A stretch of DNA of 64,000 nt from Lanius collurio (Eukaryota; Chordata; Aves; Passeriformes; Laniidae): positions 614,285-678,284 of the forward strand of contig JACBWW010000093.1 in NCBI GenBank assembly GCA_020086605.1, written 5' to 3'. The notes under the pieces are model-generated. The model saw only the letters and a program-made list of their open reading frames with translations, was not told where the DNA came from and made no database searches. Within the stretch, counting starts at the first letter, position 1. Every line of letters starts with the position of its first letter. Positions 1 to 11,461 of this stretch are shown one piece after another. The position numbers were made by a program, and so were the translations under genes.

Positions 1-35
1 GGTACTGCTCACAGTGAGGGGCATTACTCAGAATG

Positions 36-652
36 CACTTCGTGTGCATCCTGAATACCACAGCTGCCTGTGTGCATCCTGTGAGTAGCACAGCTTCCTG
101 TGTGCATCCTGTGAGTACCACACCTCCCTGTGTGCACTGTGCTCTGTGAGGACCACACCTACCCATGTGCATCCCTTGAGTACCACAAATCCCGTGTGGA
201 GTGTATCCTGTGAATGCCACACCTTGCTGTGGGCATCCTGTGAGTACCACACCTCGCTGTGTGTATCCCTTGAGCACCACAACTCCTCTGTGCAGTGTAT
301 CCTGTGAGTATCACACCTTGCTGTGAGCATCCCGTGAGTAGCATACCTCCTGTATGCAGTGTATCCTATGAGTACCACAACACCTGTGTGCAGTGTATCC
401 TGTGAGTACCACACCTCCTGTGTGCATCCTGTGAGTACCACACTTCCCTGAGTGCATCCCTTGAGTACCACAACACCTGTGTGCAGTGTATCCTGTGAGT
501 ACCACACCTCCTGTGGGCAGTGTATCCTGTGAGTACCATACCTCCTGTGTGCATCCTGTGAGTACCACACTTCCCTGAGTGCATCCCTTGAGTACCACAA
601 CACCTGTGGGCAGTGTATCCTGTGAGTACCACACCTCCTGTGGGCAGCCTCT
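36..652. repeat. Minisatellite, 30-36 bp units with a 127-bp higher-order period
   Basis: The basic unit is about 30 bp, of the form TGTGTGCATCCTGTGAGTAC plus CACACCTCCC; a longer 36-bp variant contains CAGTGTATCCTGTGAG. Units alternate between the two types. A block containing TGTGCATCCTGTGAGTACC starts at 421 and recurs at 548, giving a 127-bp higher-order step. The array begins close to the left edge, so its full extent may be cut. Open frames here on the minus strand are repeat artefacts. Confidence 0.9.
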
Positions 653-759
653 GCCAGCCTGCGGGGCCCTTCCGATGGGTCGGGATCCTTCCTGGCTGCC
701 AGAGGAGGCTCCGCACCCGGTCGAGCCCAGCAGCTCCCTCCATGTTCCTGTGCCCAGGA

Positions 760-1177
760 ATCCATCCATCCATCCATCCATCCATCCCCCATCCATCCAT
801 CCATCCATCCATCCATCCATCCACCCATCCATCCATCCCTGATCCATCCACCCATCCATCCATCCATCCATCCATCCATCCATCCATCCATCCATCCCTC
901 CATCCACCCATCCATCCCTGGATCCATCCATCCCTGGATCCATCCATCCATCCATCCATCCATCCATCCATCCATCCATCCATCCATCCATCCATCCATC
1001 CATCCATCCATCCATCCATCCACCCATCCATCCCTGGATCCATCCATCCATCCATCCACCCATCCATCCATCCATCCATCCATCCATCCATCCATCCATC
1101 CATCCATCCATCCATCCATCCACCCACCCACCCATCCATCCATCCATCCATCCATCCATCCATCCATCCCTCCCTCC
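760..1177. repeat. (ATCC)n tetranucleotide microsatellite with interruptions
   Basis: About 100 copies of ATCC are interrupted by CCC, CACCC and CCTGGATCC variants (for example near 834, 916, 931 and 1031). It begins about 110 bp after the minisatellite. The minus strand translates as MDGW repeats, which are not a gene. Confidence 0.97.
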
Positions 1178-2885
1178 AGGGCTGAGGCCCTGAGGAGAGG
1201 CGCTCACTCTGCAGCTCCTGCTCTTGCTGCTGTCCAGCCCATCCTCCAGCCCTGGCATGGAGCAGTGGGACTGGGCACAGCGGGCACCAGTGAAGCTGTG
1301 TTTGGGGCTGGCACCTCCGTGGGATCTCGGCAGATGGAGTCCTGGCTTTGGTGTGACAAGTCCTGCTCCCCCCTTTCATCAGGACGCGCCTGGGTCAGGG
1401 CTGTTTCTCCCTGCTCAGGTTTTCAAAGGCTCCACATCAAAGTCAACCCGTGGGTTCCTCAGTTCCTTTCATATATCCCACAATGGCCTTGTTAAATCAC
1501 AGAAACCTTTGTGGCTTTTCTCCTTTCTTTCCTTTCTTTCTCTATTATTTTTTTAAATAATCTTTTCATTCGGGGGGAATTGATAAGGGAAAGTGGTTGT
1601 TGGCGGAAGGAAATTTCTTCCATAACATTTCTTTTAAGAGTCTTGCCTATCAAAGCAGTAGGAAAGAAGCACCAAGGAAAATGCAAGCAGATGGATGAAA
1701 TGCTTTCCTTTTATATATATATATGTTATTTTTTTTGTGTAGCTTTGGAGATGTACCTTTGATTTTCTTATTCTTCTCCTATTTGCTCCCAGTTTGATTC
1801 TACAAATGTGCAGCTGGGGAACTGGCCAGAATCACCCCAGTGACCCATGGAATATCCCTTTCATTTTTCTTGCCTCCAACTCCCACGATACAGGATCAGA
1901 GAAAACTGTTAAATTCCCATATTTGTGCTGGGTCCCTTGAGCCCACAGGAACCTGATGCAGCTCCAAGAAGGCCAAATAATCCAGGGGCTCGCACTTCTG
2001 GGGTGAAAGGTGTGAGTAATTTGGGCCAAACAGGGCATGTTGGGTTCTGTTAAGGCACCTGGGTGTCTGTCAATAAATCCTGCCAGCTCTGACTCACCCA
2101 TGACAACCCTGTCCAACTTCTCCAGAGTCCCTCCACCTGCTTCCAGGCAGATCTCTTTGGAACTTGCTATCCTTTTTTTACCTCCTCAGAATTTTTCTCC
2201 CTCCTGACATCAAAGTGGAGATTTTCTCTAGGCTGTTACTACCACGGCACCTTCCACCATCTCAAGTTTCCAGTCTAAACTTAGTCTGTGAATCCATCTC
2301 TATCTTTCCTCCCACCACACTCATCCAATCTCTTAAAGCATCTGCTTCCCAGGTAGTCTGAGTCCCCAAAATATTTACAGAGAGTGAGCTGATCTCCCTC
2401 AGATCATTATTTCGTTTCTGGGTGATGTCCTCCAGTCTGCTCCCCTGGGTGTCAGCCCTGCTTTGGTGACTCTCCTCCCCAGGGATGTCTCCTGGCTGGG
2501 AGATGCACTGGGAATGCTGTTGGGCTGGACAGGTACCCTCACCTGCACCCGTGCAGATCACAAAAACAGATCCATGTGCAACAGAGAGGCTCCTTCCCCC
2601 AAAGGGCAGCACAGCCCCAGCTGTGTCAGCAAGGGCACAGCTGGATGGATGGTGCTGTTCCCACCTGCTCAGTGCTCCTGGGGCTGCATCTGGAGAACTG
2701 TGGGGGTGACCAGAAATGCCTGCAAAATCCAGTGGAGGGTCACTGAAACATCCCAAAGTTCTGAGTGTGTGGTGTGGGAGGGAACTGGGGCTGCTTGGCC
2801 TGGCTGGGGAAGGTCTGTGGCAAAGGTGTGAACAAAAATCTCTGGCCCCAGGAATTTTCAAACATGACTGGACAAGGTCATGAGA
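1178..2885. other. No gene seen; mixed unique sequence
   Basis: There is a pyrimidine tract at about 1517-1556 and a short TA run near 1713. Otherwise I see no coding, RNA-gene or repeat signal I can support. Confidence 0.5.
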
Positions 2886-3050
2886 AATCACAGAATCAGA
2901 GAAAGGCTTGGATTGGAAGGGACCTTAAAGATCATCCAGTTCTAATCCACTTGCCATGCCACCCCCTAGACCAGGTTGCTTCAAGCTCCATCCAACCTGG
3001 CCTTGGACGCTTCCATGGATGGGGCAGCTGCAGATTCTCTGGACAGCCTG
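2886..3050 (-). mobile_element. CR1 LINE 3' tail, truncated
   Basis: CR1 is the dominant avian LINE; copies are nearly always reduced to the last few hundred bases. In this minus-strand copy the 3' end is the AATCACAGAATCAGAG at the left. It is followed by TTGGAAGGGACCTTAAAGAT, the complement of the conserved CR1 tail, and then the upstream segment with ATCCAACCTGGCCTTGGACG. Confidence 0.85.
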
Positions 3051-4504
3051 CTTTGACTTTGAAGTTAGCCCTGGGAGCAGACCAGGATGTTAAAGGTCCA
3101 CAGAGGGTTTTTCCATCTTTCTGTGACTCCAAGAAAGGCAAAGCAAAGGTTTAGGGCAGACTGTGCTCCTCAGCCCCTGCAGATGCTCCTTCCCAGCTCC
3201 TGCTCGAAGCTGGTTCTCCACCCTCTGTCACCCCGAGCGTTCCTGGCTGGAGGTGTGACACAGCACTGCTCCAGAGCTCCTGGCTCCTTACAGGTGTACA
3301 ACCCTGGGCTGGCAGGAGTGAAGGATTGAACCAGTCCAGGTCATTTCTCCTGGGAGTTCAGCCAAGGGAAGGCACCAGGTGATCACCCTCTGGGGACATG
3401 ATTCCCTGCTTCCTACAAGATGAGCATTTCTCTCCTGAGCTCTCCCAGCAGTTCCTGCCAAGGTTCCTGTGCCAGCAGAAACTGCCATATCATGCAGGGA
3501 CCATCCCTAGTTCTGCCTGCACACCACACCTTTGCCTGACCATTTTCCCACCATGCCGTGTCTTCCTCTGGTTCCAGCAGTCTTGCCAAAAGAGGGAGCA
3601 GAGGGAGTGAAAGCAAAGGTTGGAAGGAGAGATGACAAGAACGTTCTGTCTTTCTGTGCCATCTTGGGTCAGTTCTTCAGCACACATCAAGCAGCTGCTG
3701 GGAGTTCAGGGCTGGGCAGTTTTGGGGTGAGGATCCTCAGAGTCTGTCTGAAGGGTCTGGGTTTAAAATCAAATGTCTCCAAGGCCGTGTGGCATTGCTG
3801 GATGTGGTGTGAGAGCACAACAGTGTCCAGAGGCTTTCAGGGGGTGGGGGGGTGTTATCACCTCCTTTGCTCATCACAAACTGCCTCCAGCATTCCGGTG
3901 TTCCCACCTGCAGGAACGCAGCCTCTGGGTCTCCCAGCACAGCTCCTGAGACTGATCTGAATCCAGGCTGGCTCTGTTTGCTCAAATATGCCCTTGAGCA
4001 ATTACTCAAAACTTGTCTTGGCTGGGGATCAAGCCCTGCGACAGCACATCCCAATCTCACATCTCATTGCAGCCCAAACCGGTCTGGCAGCACAGACACC
4101 TCAGTGTTCCCAGCCTGCCCTGCTCAACACCCACCCCAAAACCCGACAATGTCTCCTGATAACCTGTTGGTATCAGAGGAGAGCAAATGTTCTCAGAGGC
4201 ACACAAAGTATTTCAGAAGCAATGAACCACTAGAGAAGGCTTCTGCAGGGATCTCCCGCCCCACCCAGACCTTCCTTCTCCCAGGCAGAAGCCAAGCACT
4301 GGTTTCCCCATCCTGCCCGTGGCTGTTGTGGTCCCACTGTTGTTGCCATTCCCCCGTGGGTGCAGTTTACAGAGTCCATGCAATTGGCAGCAAAGGGTTT
4401 CCTCAGGCTGATCCCTGCAAGGCTCCGTGCCAGGGTCCATCCCCAGGCTGCCGTGGACAGCACGGAGCAAGGACAGGCACTTTCCTGTCCTCAAGGTCTG
4501 TGAG
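3051..4504. other. No gene seen; unique sequence
   Basis: Mixed GC sequence with several short open frames that look random. Nothing recognisable between the two CR1 tails. Confidence 0.45.
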
Positions 4505-4829
4505 GGGACAAGAGAGCTGGAGAGGGACTGGGGACAAGGCCTGGAGGGACAGGACACAGGGAATGGCTTCCCAGTGCCAGAGGGCAGGGATGGATGGGAT
4601 CTTGGGCAGGAATTGTTCCCTGTGAGGGTGGGCAGGCCCTGGCACAGGGTGCCCAGAGCAGCTGTGGCTGCCCCTGGATCCCTGGCAGTGCCCAAGGCTG
4701 GGATGGACATTGGGGCTGGGAGCAGCTGGGACAGTGGAATGAACCCCTGCCATGGCAGGTGGGTGGAACAAAATGAGCTTTAAGGTCCCTTCCAACCCAA
4801 ACCACTCCATGATTCTGTGTTTCTGTGAT
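4505..4829 (+). mobile_element. CR1 LINE 3' tail (young-looking subfamily)
   Basis: The copy runs from GGACAAGAGAGCTGGAGAGG through the long conserved tail (GGTGGGCAGGCCCTGGCACA, GTGCCCAGAGCAGCTGTGGC). It ends in TTCCAACCCAAACCACTCC and ATTCTGTG. It is nearly the same sequence as the copies at 18.1, 24.9 and 35.1 kb and, reversed, at 16.4 kb. Confidence 0.92.
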
Positions 4830-6022
4830 CCAGGAAATTGAGTTGTGTGGGATGGGAGTCACAGTAGCCTCATGGGGAGTGTGGGGGTGGCACAAACTGC
4901 TGGTTGTAAGCACAAACGTGGCTTAAATTCTTGTCTGCCTGGATTTATGACATCCTCCTGAAACTGGAGTTCTCCTGTGCCAGGGCTTGGCTCTGTGCCT
5001 CACTTAAGTTTAGCTGGAGGTGGGAACAAGACCCAATGCCTTGTAGAAAAGCCTGTGGGCAGGATATGTGAAAAACCACCAAAAAGCTCTGTGTGAGCCC
5101 CAAATGCAGAGCTGCCCTTCCCCAGGACAGTGCCCCAGCTCCACGGAGGGTGTTCTGCTGGGGCTGGTGCAGAGCTCCCATTGAAGTGCTTTGCCAGCAG
5201 GCTGGGAATTCGCAGTCCCGCTGTGCGGGGGGTGCAGGAACATGGTCCTGGGATGGGTGAAATAGGAGTAAAATCCAGCACGGCTCGGAACCTTTCAGAG
5301 GCAGAAAGCAGAGGAAACAGGAGTGGGCTGGCAGCAGGACGGGAGGGCGGAGGGGCTGCTGCGAGGGAAGCTCATGTTTAATTCCCTTCTCCAGAGCTGG
5401 AAAACAGGCTCCAGCCTGGCCACCCCCGCTGGCTCAGCAGACACAGCCACAGAGCAGAGGAGGCTCTCCTGCCCTCGGACACCTTCCTGGGGAGAGCACC
5501 ATCAAAAGCATGGCATTTTTGTGCTCAAATGCTCAAATAGCATTTCCCATCAAAAAGGTTTCCTTGATTATTTCCCAGCAAACTGCAAACCTTTGCAGTA
5601 GCTCAAACATCACAGGGGGAGACTGAGGGACCGGCTGTGAGGCCAGCTCAGGGCAGCTCCATCTCCTCGGTGCTGAGCTTCAATTGTTCCTCTCCCAGCC
5701 CCAGCCCAGAGCACGAGGGAGCACTTGGGAATTATCAAGCATCCTCTGCCTTCGCATCCACGGTCCCTCACCTGATCCAGCTCCTCTACTGCAGTGTGGA
5801 GGACACAGTGCTGTTTTGTGCTATTTTTATGGTCATGTGCCTCAGTTTCCCAATTTCCTGCGTGCTGAGGAACAAGTGGGATAACATCCTTCTGCTCCAG
5901 GAGATTACAGGGAGTGGCTGCTTGGCACGCAGGACTCCCAATCTCCAAACAAGGCATAATCAAAAGCCTTGTTTGGCATCAGTGCTGTGCTCCAAACCTG
6001 GGCACAGAAACTCCCCTGACTG
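4830..6022. other. No gene seen; unique sequence
   Basis: GC-rich to about 5.4 kb and then mixed. No splice-bounded coding similarity was recognised. Confidence 0.45.
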
Positions 6023-6230
6023 CCACAGAATCATGGAATCGTTAAAGTTGGAAAAGATCATCGAGTCCAACCCTTCCCCCAGCACTGCCAAGGCCATCAC
6101 TCTATGATGTCACCAGGTGCCACATCCACATGTTTTTGAACACTTCCCCACTGCCCTGGGCAGCCTGTGCTAATGCAAGACCACCCTTTCTGTGGTGAAA
6201 TTTTCTCCAGTATCCAACCTAATCCCCCCC
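6023..6230 (-). mobile_element. CR1 LINE 3' tail, diverged
   Basis: Starts with CACAGAATCATGGAATCG and TTGGAAAAGATCATCGAGTC, the complement of the other common CR1 tail type. It continues with the segment around CTGCCCTGGGCAGCCTGTGC and TCCAACCTAATCCCCCC. Confidence 0.85.
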
Positions 6231-6348
6231 TGCTGCAGCTTCCTGACACCTGCTGTAGATTCTGTGTGGTTTAGAGCCTTTCTGTGGAGATCTCTCATCC
6301 AACCAAGTGCCAAATGAAGAGGAAACGGGAAATAGGATGAGATCTTTA

Positions 6349-6440
6349 ACAGAATCATGGAATCATTGAAGTGGGAAAAGCCCTCCAAGACCATTGTGTC
6401 CAAGCATTATCCCAGCACTGCCAGGGCCACCACTAAGAAA
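6349..6440 (-). mobile_element. CR1 LINE 3' tail, short
   Basis: ACAGAATCATGGAATCATTG begins the tail and is followed by GGGAAAAGCCCTCCAAGACC and the CCAGCACTGCCAGGGCCACC segment. It stops after about 90 bp and belongs to the same tail type as the copy 120 bp to its left. Confidence 0.8.
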
Positions 6441-6737
6441 AGAAGATGTTGCTAACGAAGTCTTCCTCTTCCCAGAGTATCTCTGCCTTACAGCAAAGCT
6501 CTGGCTGTCACTCACTCTGGGACTGGTTTTTGAAGCAGACCTCTGGAAATCTCCAGTGTGGGCACAGCATTAAGGAAACCCAAATTATCCATAGGCAGGA
6601 GTGCTGGAGAGACACCTGGCAGGATGGGGTAGAGCAGAAGGGCACAGGTGCCAGCAGCAATAGCTGTTGGGAAAGGCAGGGGAATGGCTGGAAACAAATT
6701 TATTCATCATTCCCATTGACCATGTCTCCTGAAAGTT

Positions 6738-6850
6738 TAGAATCATCAAATTTGGAATGTCCTGAGCTGGAAGGGACTCCCAAGGATCATTGAGTCCAGC
6801 TTCTGGCCCTTCACAGGACAGCCCCAATTTGCCTGACTGAGTGTCTTGCC
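6738..6850 (-). mobile_element. CR1 LINE 3' tail, short
   Basis: Contains GAGCTGGAAGGGACTCCCAA followed by GATCATTGAGTCCAGCTTCT, a diverged CR1 tail read in complement. Confidence 0.75.
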
Positions 6851-7690
6851 TGCTATTAAAGCTCGTTTTTTTCATCCTTATTCCCCATGATCCTCCTGTG
6901 ATGGGTGTAAGGAGCCAGGGAAGGATCCAGCAGCAGTGTCTGGAAATGCCAGTCCCAGAAGGTGCCAGGAATTAGGAAATGGGGAAGGGTGGGCGATGGA
7001 TCAGCCAGTGGAGAGACACACACAGGAGCAGAGTGAAAGAGTGTGTAAGAGAAGCAACCAGGAAAATTCCCTGGAAAGGACAGAAAATCAGAAAACTTAA
7101 TGCCTAGCTCAGAAAATGAGGAAAGAAGAATAATTGAACAAGAAAGAAGGCATGCTCAAAGTAAGGAGAGCCAGTCACATGCACAGCTTAGAGCACAGGG
7201 AAACCCTGGGGTCAATACTCCACACCCCTCCCTAATCCCACCGGCCTGGCTCTTGCAGCAGGAGCCTGGGCAGAGCTCTGAGGATTCAGCATTTCCAATT
7301 AGAGAGGAGCCCCAGCTCTTCCCAGGTTTGGCTTTGCAGCTCATCAGCCGTGTGGGGAGAGAGGGAAGGGGGCAATGATGGCAGTGGGGGTGGGAGCCCC
7401 TGTCCTGCACTGGGGCCACGGGCACGGCTGGGGAGGAGTCACCTCTGCCCGCGGGTAGGAGGGGTTCTCGCTCTTAATGCGCTTCCCCGAGGTCTCTGCG
7501 AGGGTGTCAAGGTGAATATCAAACAGTCCTGAGGAGCCCCAGGAATTGGGCTAAGGATGCAGTTGCCATGGCAACAGAGTGGCTTATGGTCGACGATATT
7601 GAGTGATGTGTCACATTCATAAAGTCACGGCGCTGAGGCAGCGCCTCCGAGGAGCCTCTGAAGCAAAGGAGGATGGAGCAGAGAGAGCCA
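6851..7690. other. No gene seen; unique sequence
   Basis: A purine-rich stretch runs at about 7080-7160, then GC-rich sequence up to the G-rich array. No gene signal. Confidence 0.45.
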
Positions 7691-8080
7691 GGGCTGGGCT
7701 TGGGCTGGGACTGGGGCTGGGACTGGGGCTGGGACTGGGGCTGGGACTGGGACTGGGACTGGGGCTGGGGCTGGGGCTGGGACTGGGGCTGGGGCTGGGA
7801 CTGGGACTGGGGCTGGGACTGGGGCTGGGACTGGGACTGGGGCTGGGACTGGGGCTGGGACTGGGGCTGGGACTGGGGCTGGGACTGGGCCTATTGGCAC
7901 GGTGGCTGGGGCTAGGACTACTGGGACTAGGAATGGGACTGCTGGGGCTATGGCTGGGGCTATGGCTGAGGCTGGAGTTGGGACTGGGGCTGAGGCTGGG
8001 TCCAGAGTTGGGACTGGGGCTGGAACTGGGACAGGGGCTGGGCTTGGAGCTGGAGCTGGGGCCTGGGGCTGCGGGCTCTG
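7691..8080. repeat. G-rich minisatellite, GGGCTGGGACTG-type 6/12-bp units
   Basis: The core is alternating CTGGGG and CTGGGA hexamers, often as a 12-bp GGGCTGGGACTG unit, perfect from about 7700 to 7890. It then decays, with CTAGGACTA, CTATGG and GAGTTGG variants, to about 8080. Every six bases there is a run of three or four G on the plus strand, so G-quadruplex folding is likely. Long GLGLGL (plus) and PAPVPA (minus) frames are artefacts. Confidence 0.95.
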
Positions 8081-8333
8081 GTGGTGTTTGTTTCTGGGCA
8101 GAGGTATTCTCACGTTACCTCTGCCCACAGGAAAGCTGGCAATTTCTGCTGTTACTTCACACTGTGGCATGTGGAGAGGTAGGGAAGTTAAAAGCCAACA
8201 GATGGATCCAAACCACCATGTTCTATTTCACATTCATGCCATGACCTCGCTCAAGATTAACCTTTAGGACAAACCTTCCTGAAAACAGCTGAGCAGAGGC
8301 ATTTCTTCTGTTAGCAGGAGGCAATAGAACTGT

Positions 8334-8790
8334 GCAATGTCCTGAGCTGGAGGAGACCCACTGGGATCCTTGATTCCAACTTCCAACCGTGCACAAACAC
8401 CCCAACAATCCCACCCTGTGCATCAGAGTGGGGTCCAAACACTCCTGGAACTCTGGCAGCCTCGGGGCCGTGCCCATTCCCTGGGGAGCCTGGGCAGTGC
8501 CCAGCACCCTCTGGGGGAAGAGCCTTTCCCTGAGATCCAACCTAAACCTCCCTGGGACAGCTCCAGCTGTTCCCTGGGTCCTGTCCCTGGTCACCACAGA
8601 GCAGAGATCAGTGCCTGCCCCTCCTCTTCCCCTCAGAGGAAGTTGGAACTGTGATCAATCTCCCCTCAGTCTCCTCCAGCTGAACAAACCAGGTGCCCCC
8701 AGCCACCCCTTACATGGCTTCTCCTACAGATCCTTCCCCATCCTTGTGGCTTCCTTTGGACACTCTCTAAGAGCTGAAATGATACTTTAA
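8334..8790 (-). mobile_element. CR1 LINE fragment, about 450 bp
   Basis: Read in complement, this is a longer CR1 piece. The tail (AATGTCCTGAGCTGGAGGAG) is followed by GTGCCCAGCACCCTCTGGGG, GATCCAACCTAAACCTCCCT and the AGCTGAACAAACCAGGTGCC segment. It ends near TTTGGACACTCTCTAAGAGC, the usual order of CR1 3' landmarks. Confidence 0.88.
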
Positions 8791-10667
8791 TGTACTTACC
8801 ATGTTTATGTTTCCCCTCCACGCCTCCAGGGTTCAGGTGTTGGTTCCCTGAAGCCCTGGGTCATTCACCAGCCGTGGTCTCAGAGCCCAGCCCTGGACAA
8901 GTGAGCAGCCACACACGGAGATCCCGTGGCACATCCTCCACTCTCAGCTTCCCTGGACCCCAACTGGGCAGCTGCTGCTGCTGGGCACAGATCTGGACAT
9001 CCAGAAAGTGTCCTGCTCTTACCCAACATCCCTGAACAGAGCCAAGCTCATGCCAGAGATCTTGTCAAGTCTCTGCCCTTTAGATGCTTGTTGCCTGGTT
9101 CTCTCAGCTTTCTGATGTTTTACTTCTGGAGTCAGAGCTCTCACAGTTTTTCCTGTAAACAATATCTATGTTTTTCTAACTGTCAGAATGTTTACATACC
9201 TGCACTGACAAAAATACCCTGATGGGCATCTCCTGTAGCCAATGTGTTTGTAGAGGAAGGGACCTTGTTCACCCAGTCCCTGTCCTGGTTAAGAAATCAA
9301 TAAATTTGGAAGTTAATAAACATACACCCCTTTTTTTCCCTTCTGAAATCTCTCGTGTGTGTGTGCTCTCTCTCCTCTCTTAGAATGACAGATACTGAGG
9401 TTTTTTTTCCTTACCCAGTAAGTGTCAGATGTAAAACACCTAAACAGTCAGAACAGAACCTCAAGGCACAGTTTTCTTCCAGCAGGTCCCACGTACGAGA
9501 TTTCCCACCCACTTGTTCCATACACCTGTGGGTTTTACGCTCAGTTTCAAAACACACACACAATGTATTGATGCTCCTTTCCCAATTTCGAGTGCTCACA
9601 GTGAGTGAGGGGGGTGGGGGGAGGTACTTCTGTTCTCCCTTTCCCAAATAACTGCAGTGATCCCTCCAGGTCCCGGCTGGGATGCAGGATCTGCCCCCGG
9701 TCTCTCGGCAGGTGCTCTCAGTGCAGGAGACGACACAGCCGTACGCGCTTTATGAGAAGACAGAGGTCTGAGTGTCTAAACATAGGAATAAGTTTCATGC
9801 TCCAAATCCCAATTTCACAAGTTGCTTAAGTGCTGCTCTTGGATAGACACGGGAACTCATGTGGAAGAAGCTCCACACAACCTGTGTCATTGTCATCTCC
9901 AGCGCAGGGCCGTGGACATCCCTGTGCTCAGCATCATCCCTGTCACAGCCCTGCTCTCTGAGCCTGGGCTGTCCCCTGCAGTGTGTGCAGATCCCCCCAG
10001 CTCAGCACTGCAAATTCCACCCCTGGAACGGGGCTGCTGCTCCTCAGTTTGGGAAGTGCTGTGCGCTGCAGAGCAGGAGTCCATCGTGAATTTAGCCAGA
10101 AGAACATTGTCATGATGAGGGATGAGCGTGGAGGAAGAAGGAGTTGAACATTAATAACAGTGGACAAGACTTGTCTGCACTGATGGATGGTTCTAGTACC
10201 AGGAAATCAAAACAGATTTACACTGGACTTGGGATAATTTGCGAATTGGGCCAACGCAAATGAACCCAAGAGCACTTTTTTGTATCTCTGTGCCCTCAAA
10301 ACAGCATTGCAGAAACATAAAAAGAAACCTCTTTTCGCCCCTTGGACCCCAAATCACTGTTTCAAAAGACAGACCCTCTTTGAGCAGGTGTCTGTGGGGT
10401 GTTTGTGCCAAGGCTGTGGTGGGGGGAGCTCCATGGCAGAGCTGGGGCTCCCTGCGGTCCGTGCAGGACCTGCCCCGGAGCACATGGAGGTTCCTGGCTG
10501 GAAGCACAGCCTGTGGGGACCCAGGCCAGAGCAGAGGAGGAGAATAAGAGAGAAAGGAGCCTCTCTGGCCTGACTGCAGCCCTGTCCTGCACTGCCTGCT
10601 CTGTAGTGAGGGGCTTGGGTGCGACCTTTGGTGGCAACAACAGGGGCAGAACAGGACTTGGAGTGTG
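8791..10667. other. No gene seen; mixed sequence
   Basis: Contains a (GT)n run at about 9354-9363, a T-run near 9331 and a CA run near 9552. No exon could be supported. Confidence 0.45.
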
Positions 10668-10672
10668 GTCAG
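10668..10672. repeat. Target-site duplication GTCAG, left copy
   Basis: Five bases directly before the LTR terminus TGTTATA; an identical GTCAG follows the other terminus at 11462-11466. Confidence 0.85.
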
Positions 10673-10747
10673 TGTTATAAATGAAATGTCAATTTCCTCA
10701 AATTAATAATTTGTGCGAGCCAAATTATTAATATAAAACAAATAAAA

Positions 10748-10753
10748 TTTATT
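10748..10753 (-). promoter_or_regulatory. LTR polyadenylation signal
   Basis: AATAAA in the minus orientation, placed as expected near the R/U5 boundary and just before the nested palindromes. Confidence 0.55.
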
Positions 10754-10899
10754 TTTAATCAAATTGACAATCCTAATAAGCCACTATAAAGGAAAAGCAG
10801 GGCCAAGCCTAGGTTCTTGACTCTGGGTGACACATACACAGCTCTGACCACCAGCAGTTCAGAGAGGTAAGCGCACACCTTTGAGGTGTTTGAGTCCAG

Positions 10900-10907
10900 T
10901 TTTTATA
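10900..10907 (-). promoter_or_regulatory. TATA box of the solo LTR
   Basis: TATAAAAACTGG on the minus strand, about 555 bases after the LTR start and about 150 bases before its AATAAA. Confidence 0.6.
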
Positions 10908-11461
10908 CTGTTTTTTCTTGCTCCTGGCTAGGAAATCTTTTGTTCTTTTCACTTCTGATGGTCCTCTGGCCCAGTGCTCAGTGGTCCATTTAGATGTTGA
11001 TTTGTCCAAGGATTCTCTTTGTGCTCTGGTTGATGGTTTCCAGTAACCCATCTCAGCGTTTCTGGTAAGGGTCCTGTTCAGATGATGATTTTTCTGATAA
11101 ATCCTTATATGATTAAAATGAAGTGTCTTGAGCAATAGGTCCACTCATCAGCAATGTCCAAGGAGTAGCAGATCCTCTCTCTTACTCCTTTCAGATGGAA
11201 AAGATTCTTGTTGGGTAAGATGAAATCATAGTAGGTTGATGGGTCTGAGGTCATCTCCTCTGGGCTTGCCTGCACTTCTTATGTTAATTAGTACCTTCCT
11301 TGGGCAAGATGTCATGAGACTTGCCAAGGTGTACTCTGAACATAACTTATTTGAACATATATACAATTTACAAGATATATTTCACATTTTGGATTTCACG
11401 TTAATAACTTATTCTACTTACACCATTTTGAATTCTTATGAATTTTGACTTATCTATAACA

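Larger units (their letters stand above)
10673..11461 (-). mobile_element. Solo LTR of an endogenous retrovirus (probably ERVL-like)
   Basis: The element is 789 bp, begins TGTTATA and ends TATAACA on either strand (terminal inverted bases), and is flanked by a perfect 5-bp GTCAG duplication. On the minus strand a TATA box (TATAAAAA, 10907-10900) is followed about 150 bases later by an AATAAA (10753-10748), the U3-R-U5 layout of an LTR. The minus strand is therefore the sense direction. No second LTR, primer-binding site or gag/pol frame is adjacent, so it looks like a recombined solo LTR. A 5-bp duplication suits ERVL-type elements, but family assignment needs a repeat library. A short open frame inside it (10809-11144) is not a gene. 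Confidence 0.87.

Noticed and set aside
28..1379. Long minus-strand frames of MDGW-type repeats and plus-strand HPSI repeats
   Set aside because: They are translations of the (ATCC)n array and the adjoining minisatellite; all frames are open and no start, splice or domain evidence exists.
7603..8267. Glycine-leucine and proline-alanine-valine rich frames of up to 213 residues
   Set aside because: Produced by the GGGCTGGGACTG array on both strands.
10809..11144. 111-residue minus-strand frame
   Set aside because: Lies wholly inside the solo LTR, over its U3-R part, where open frames are incidental.
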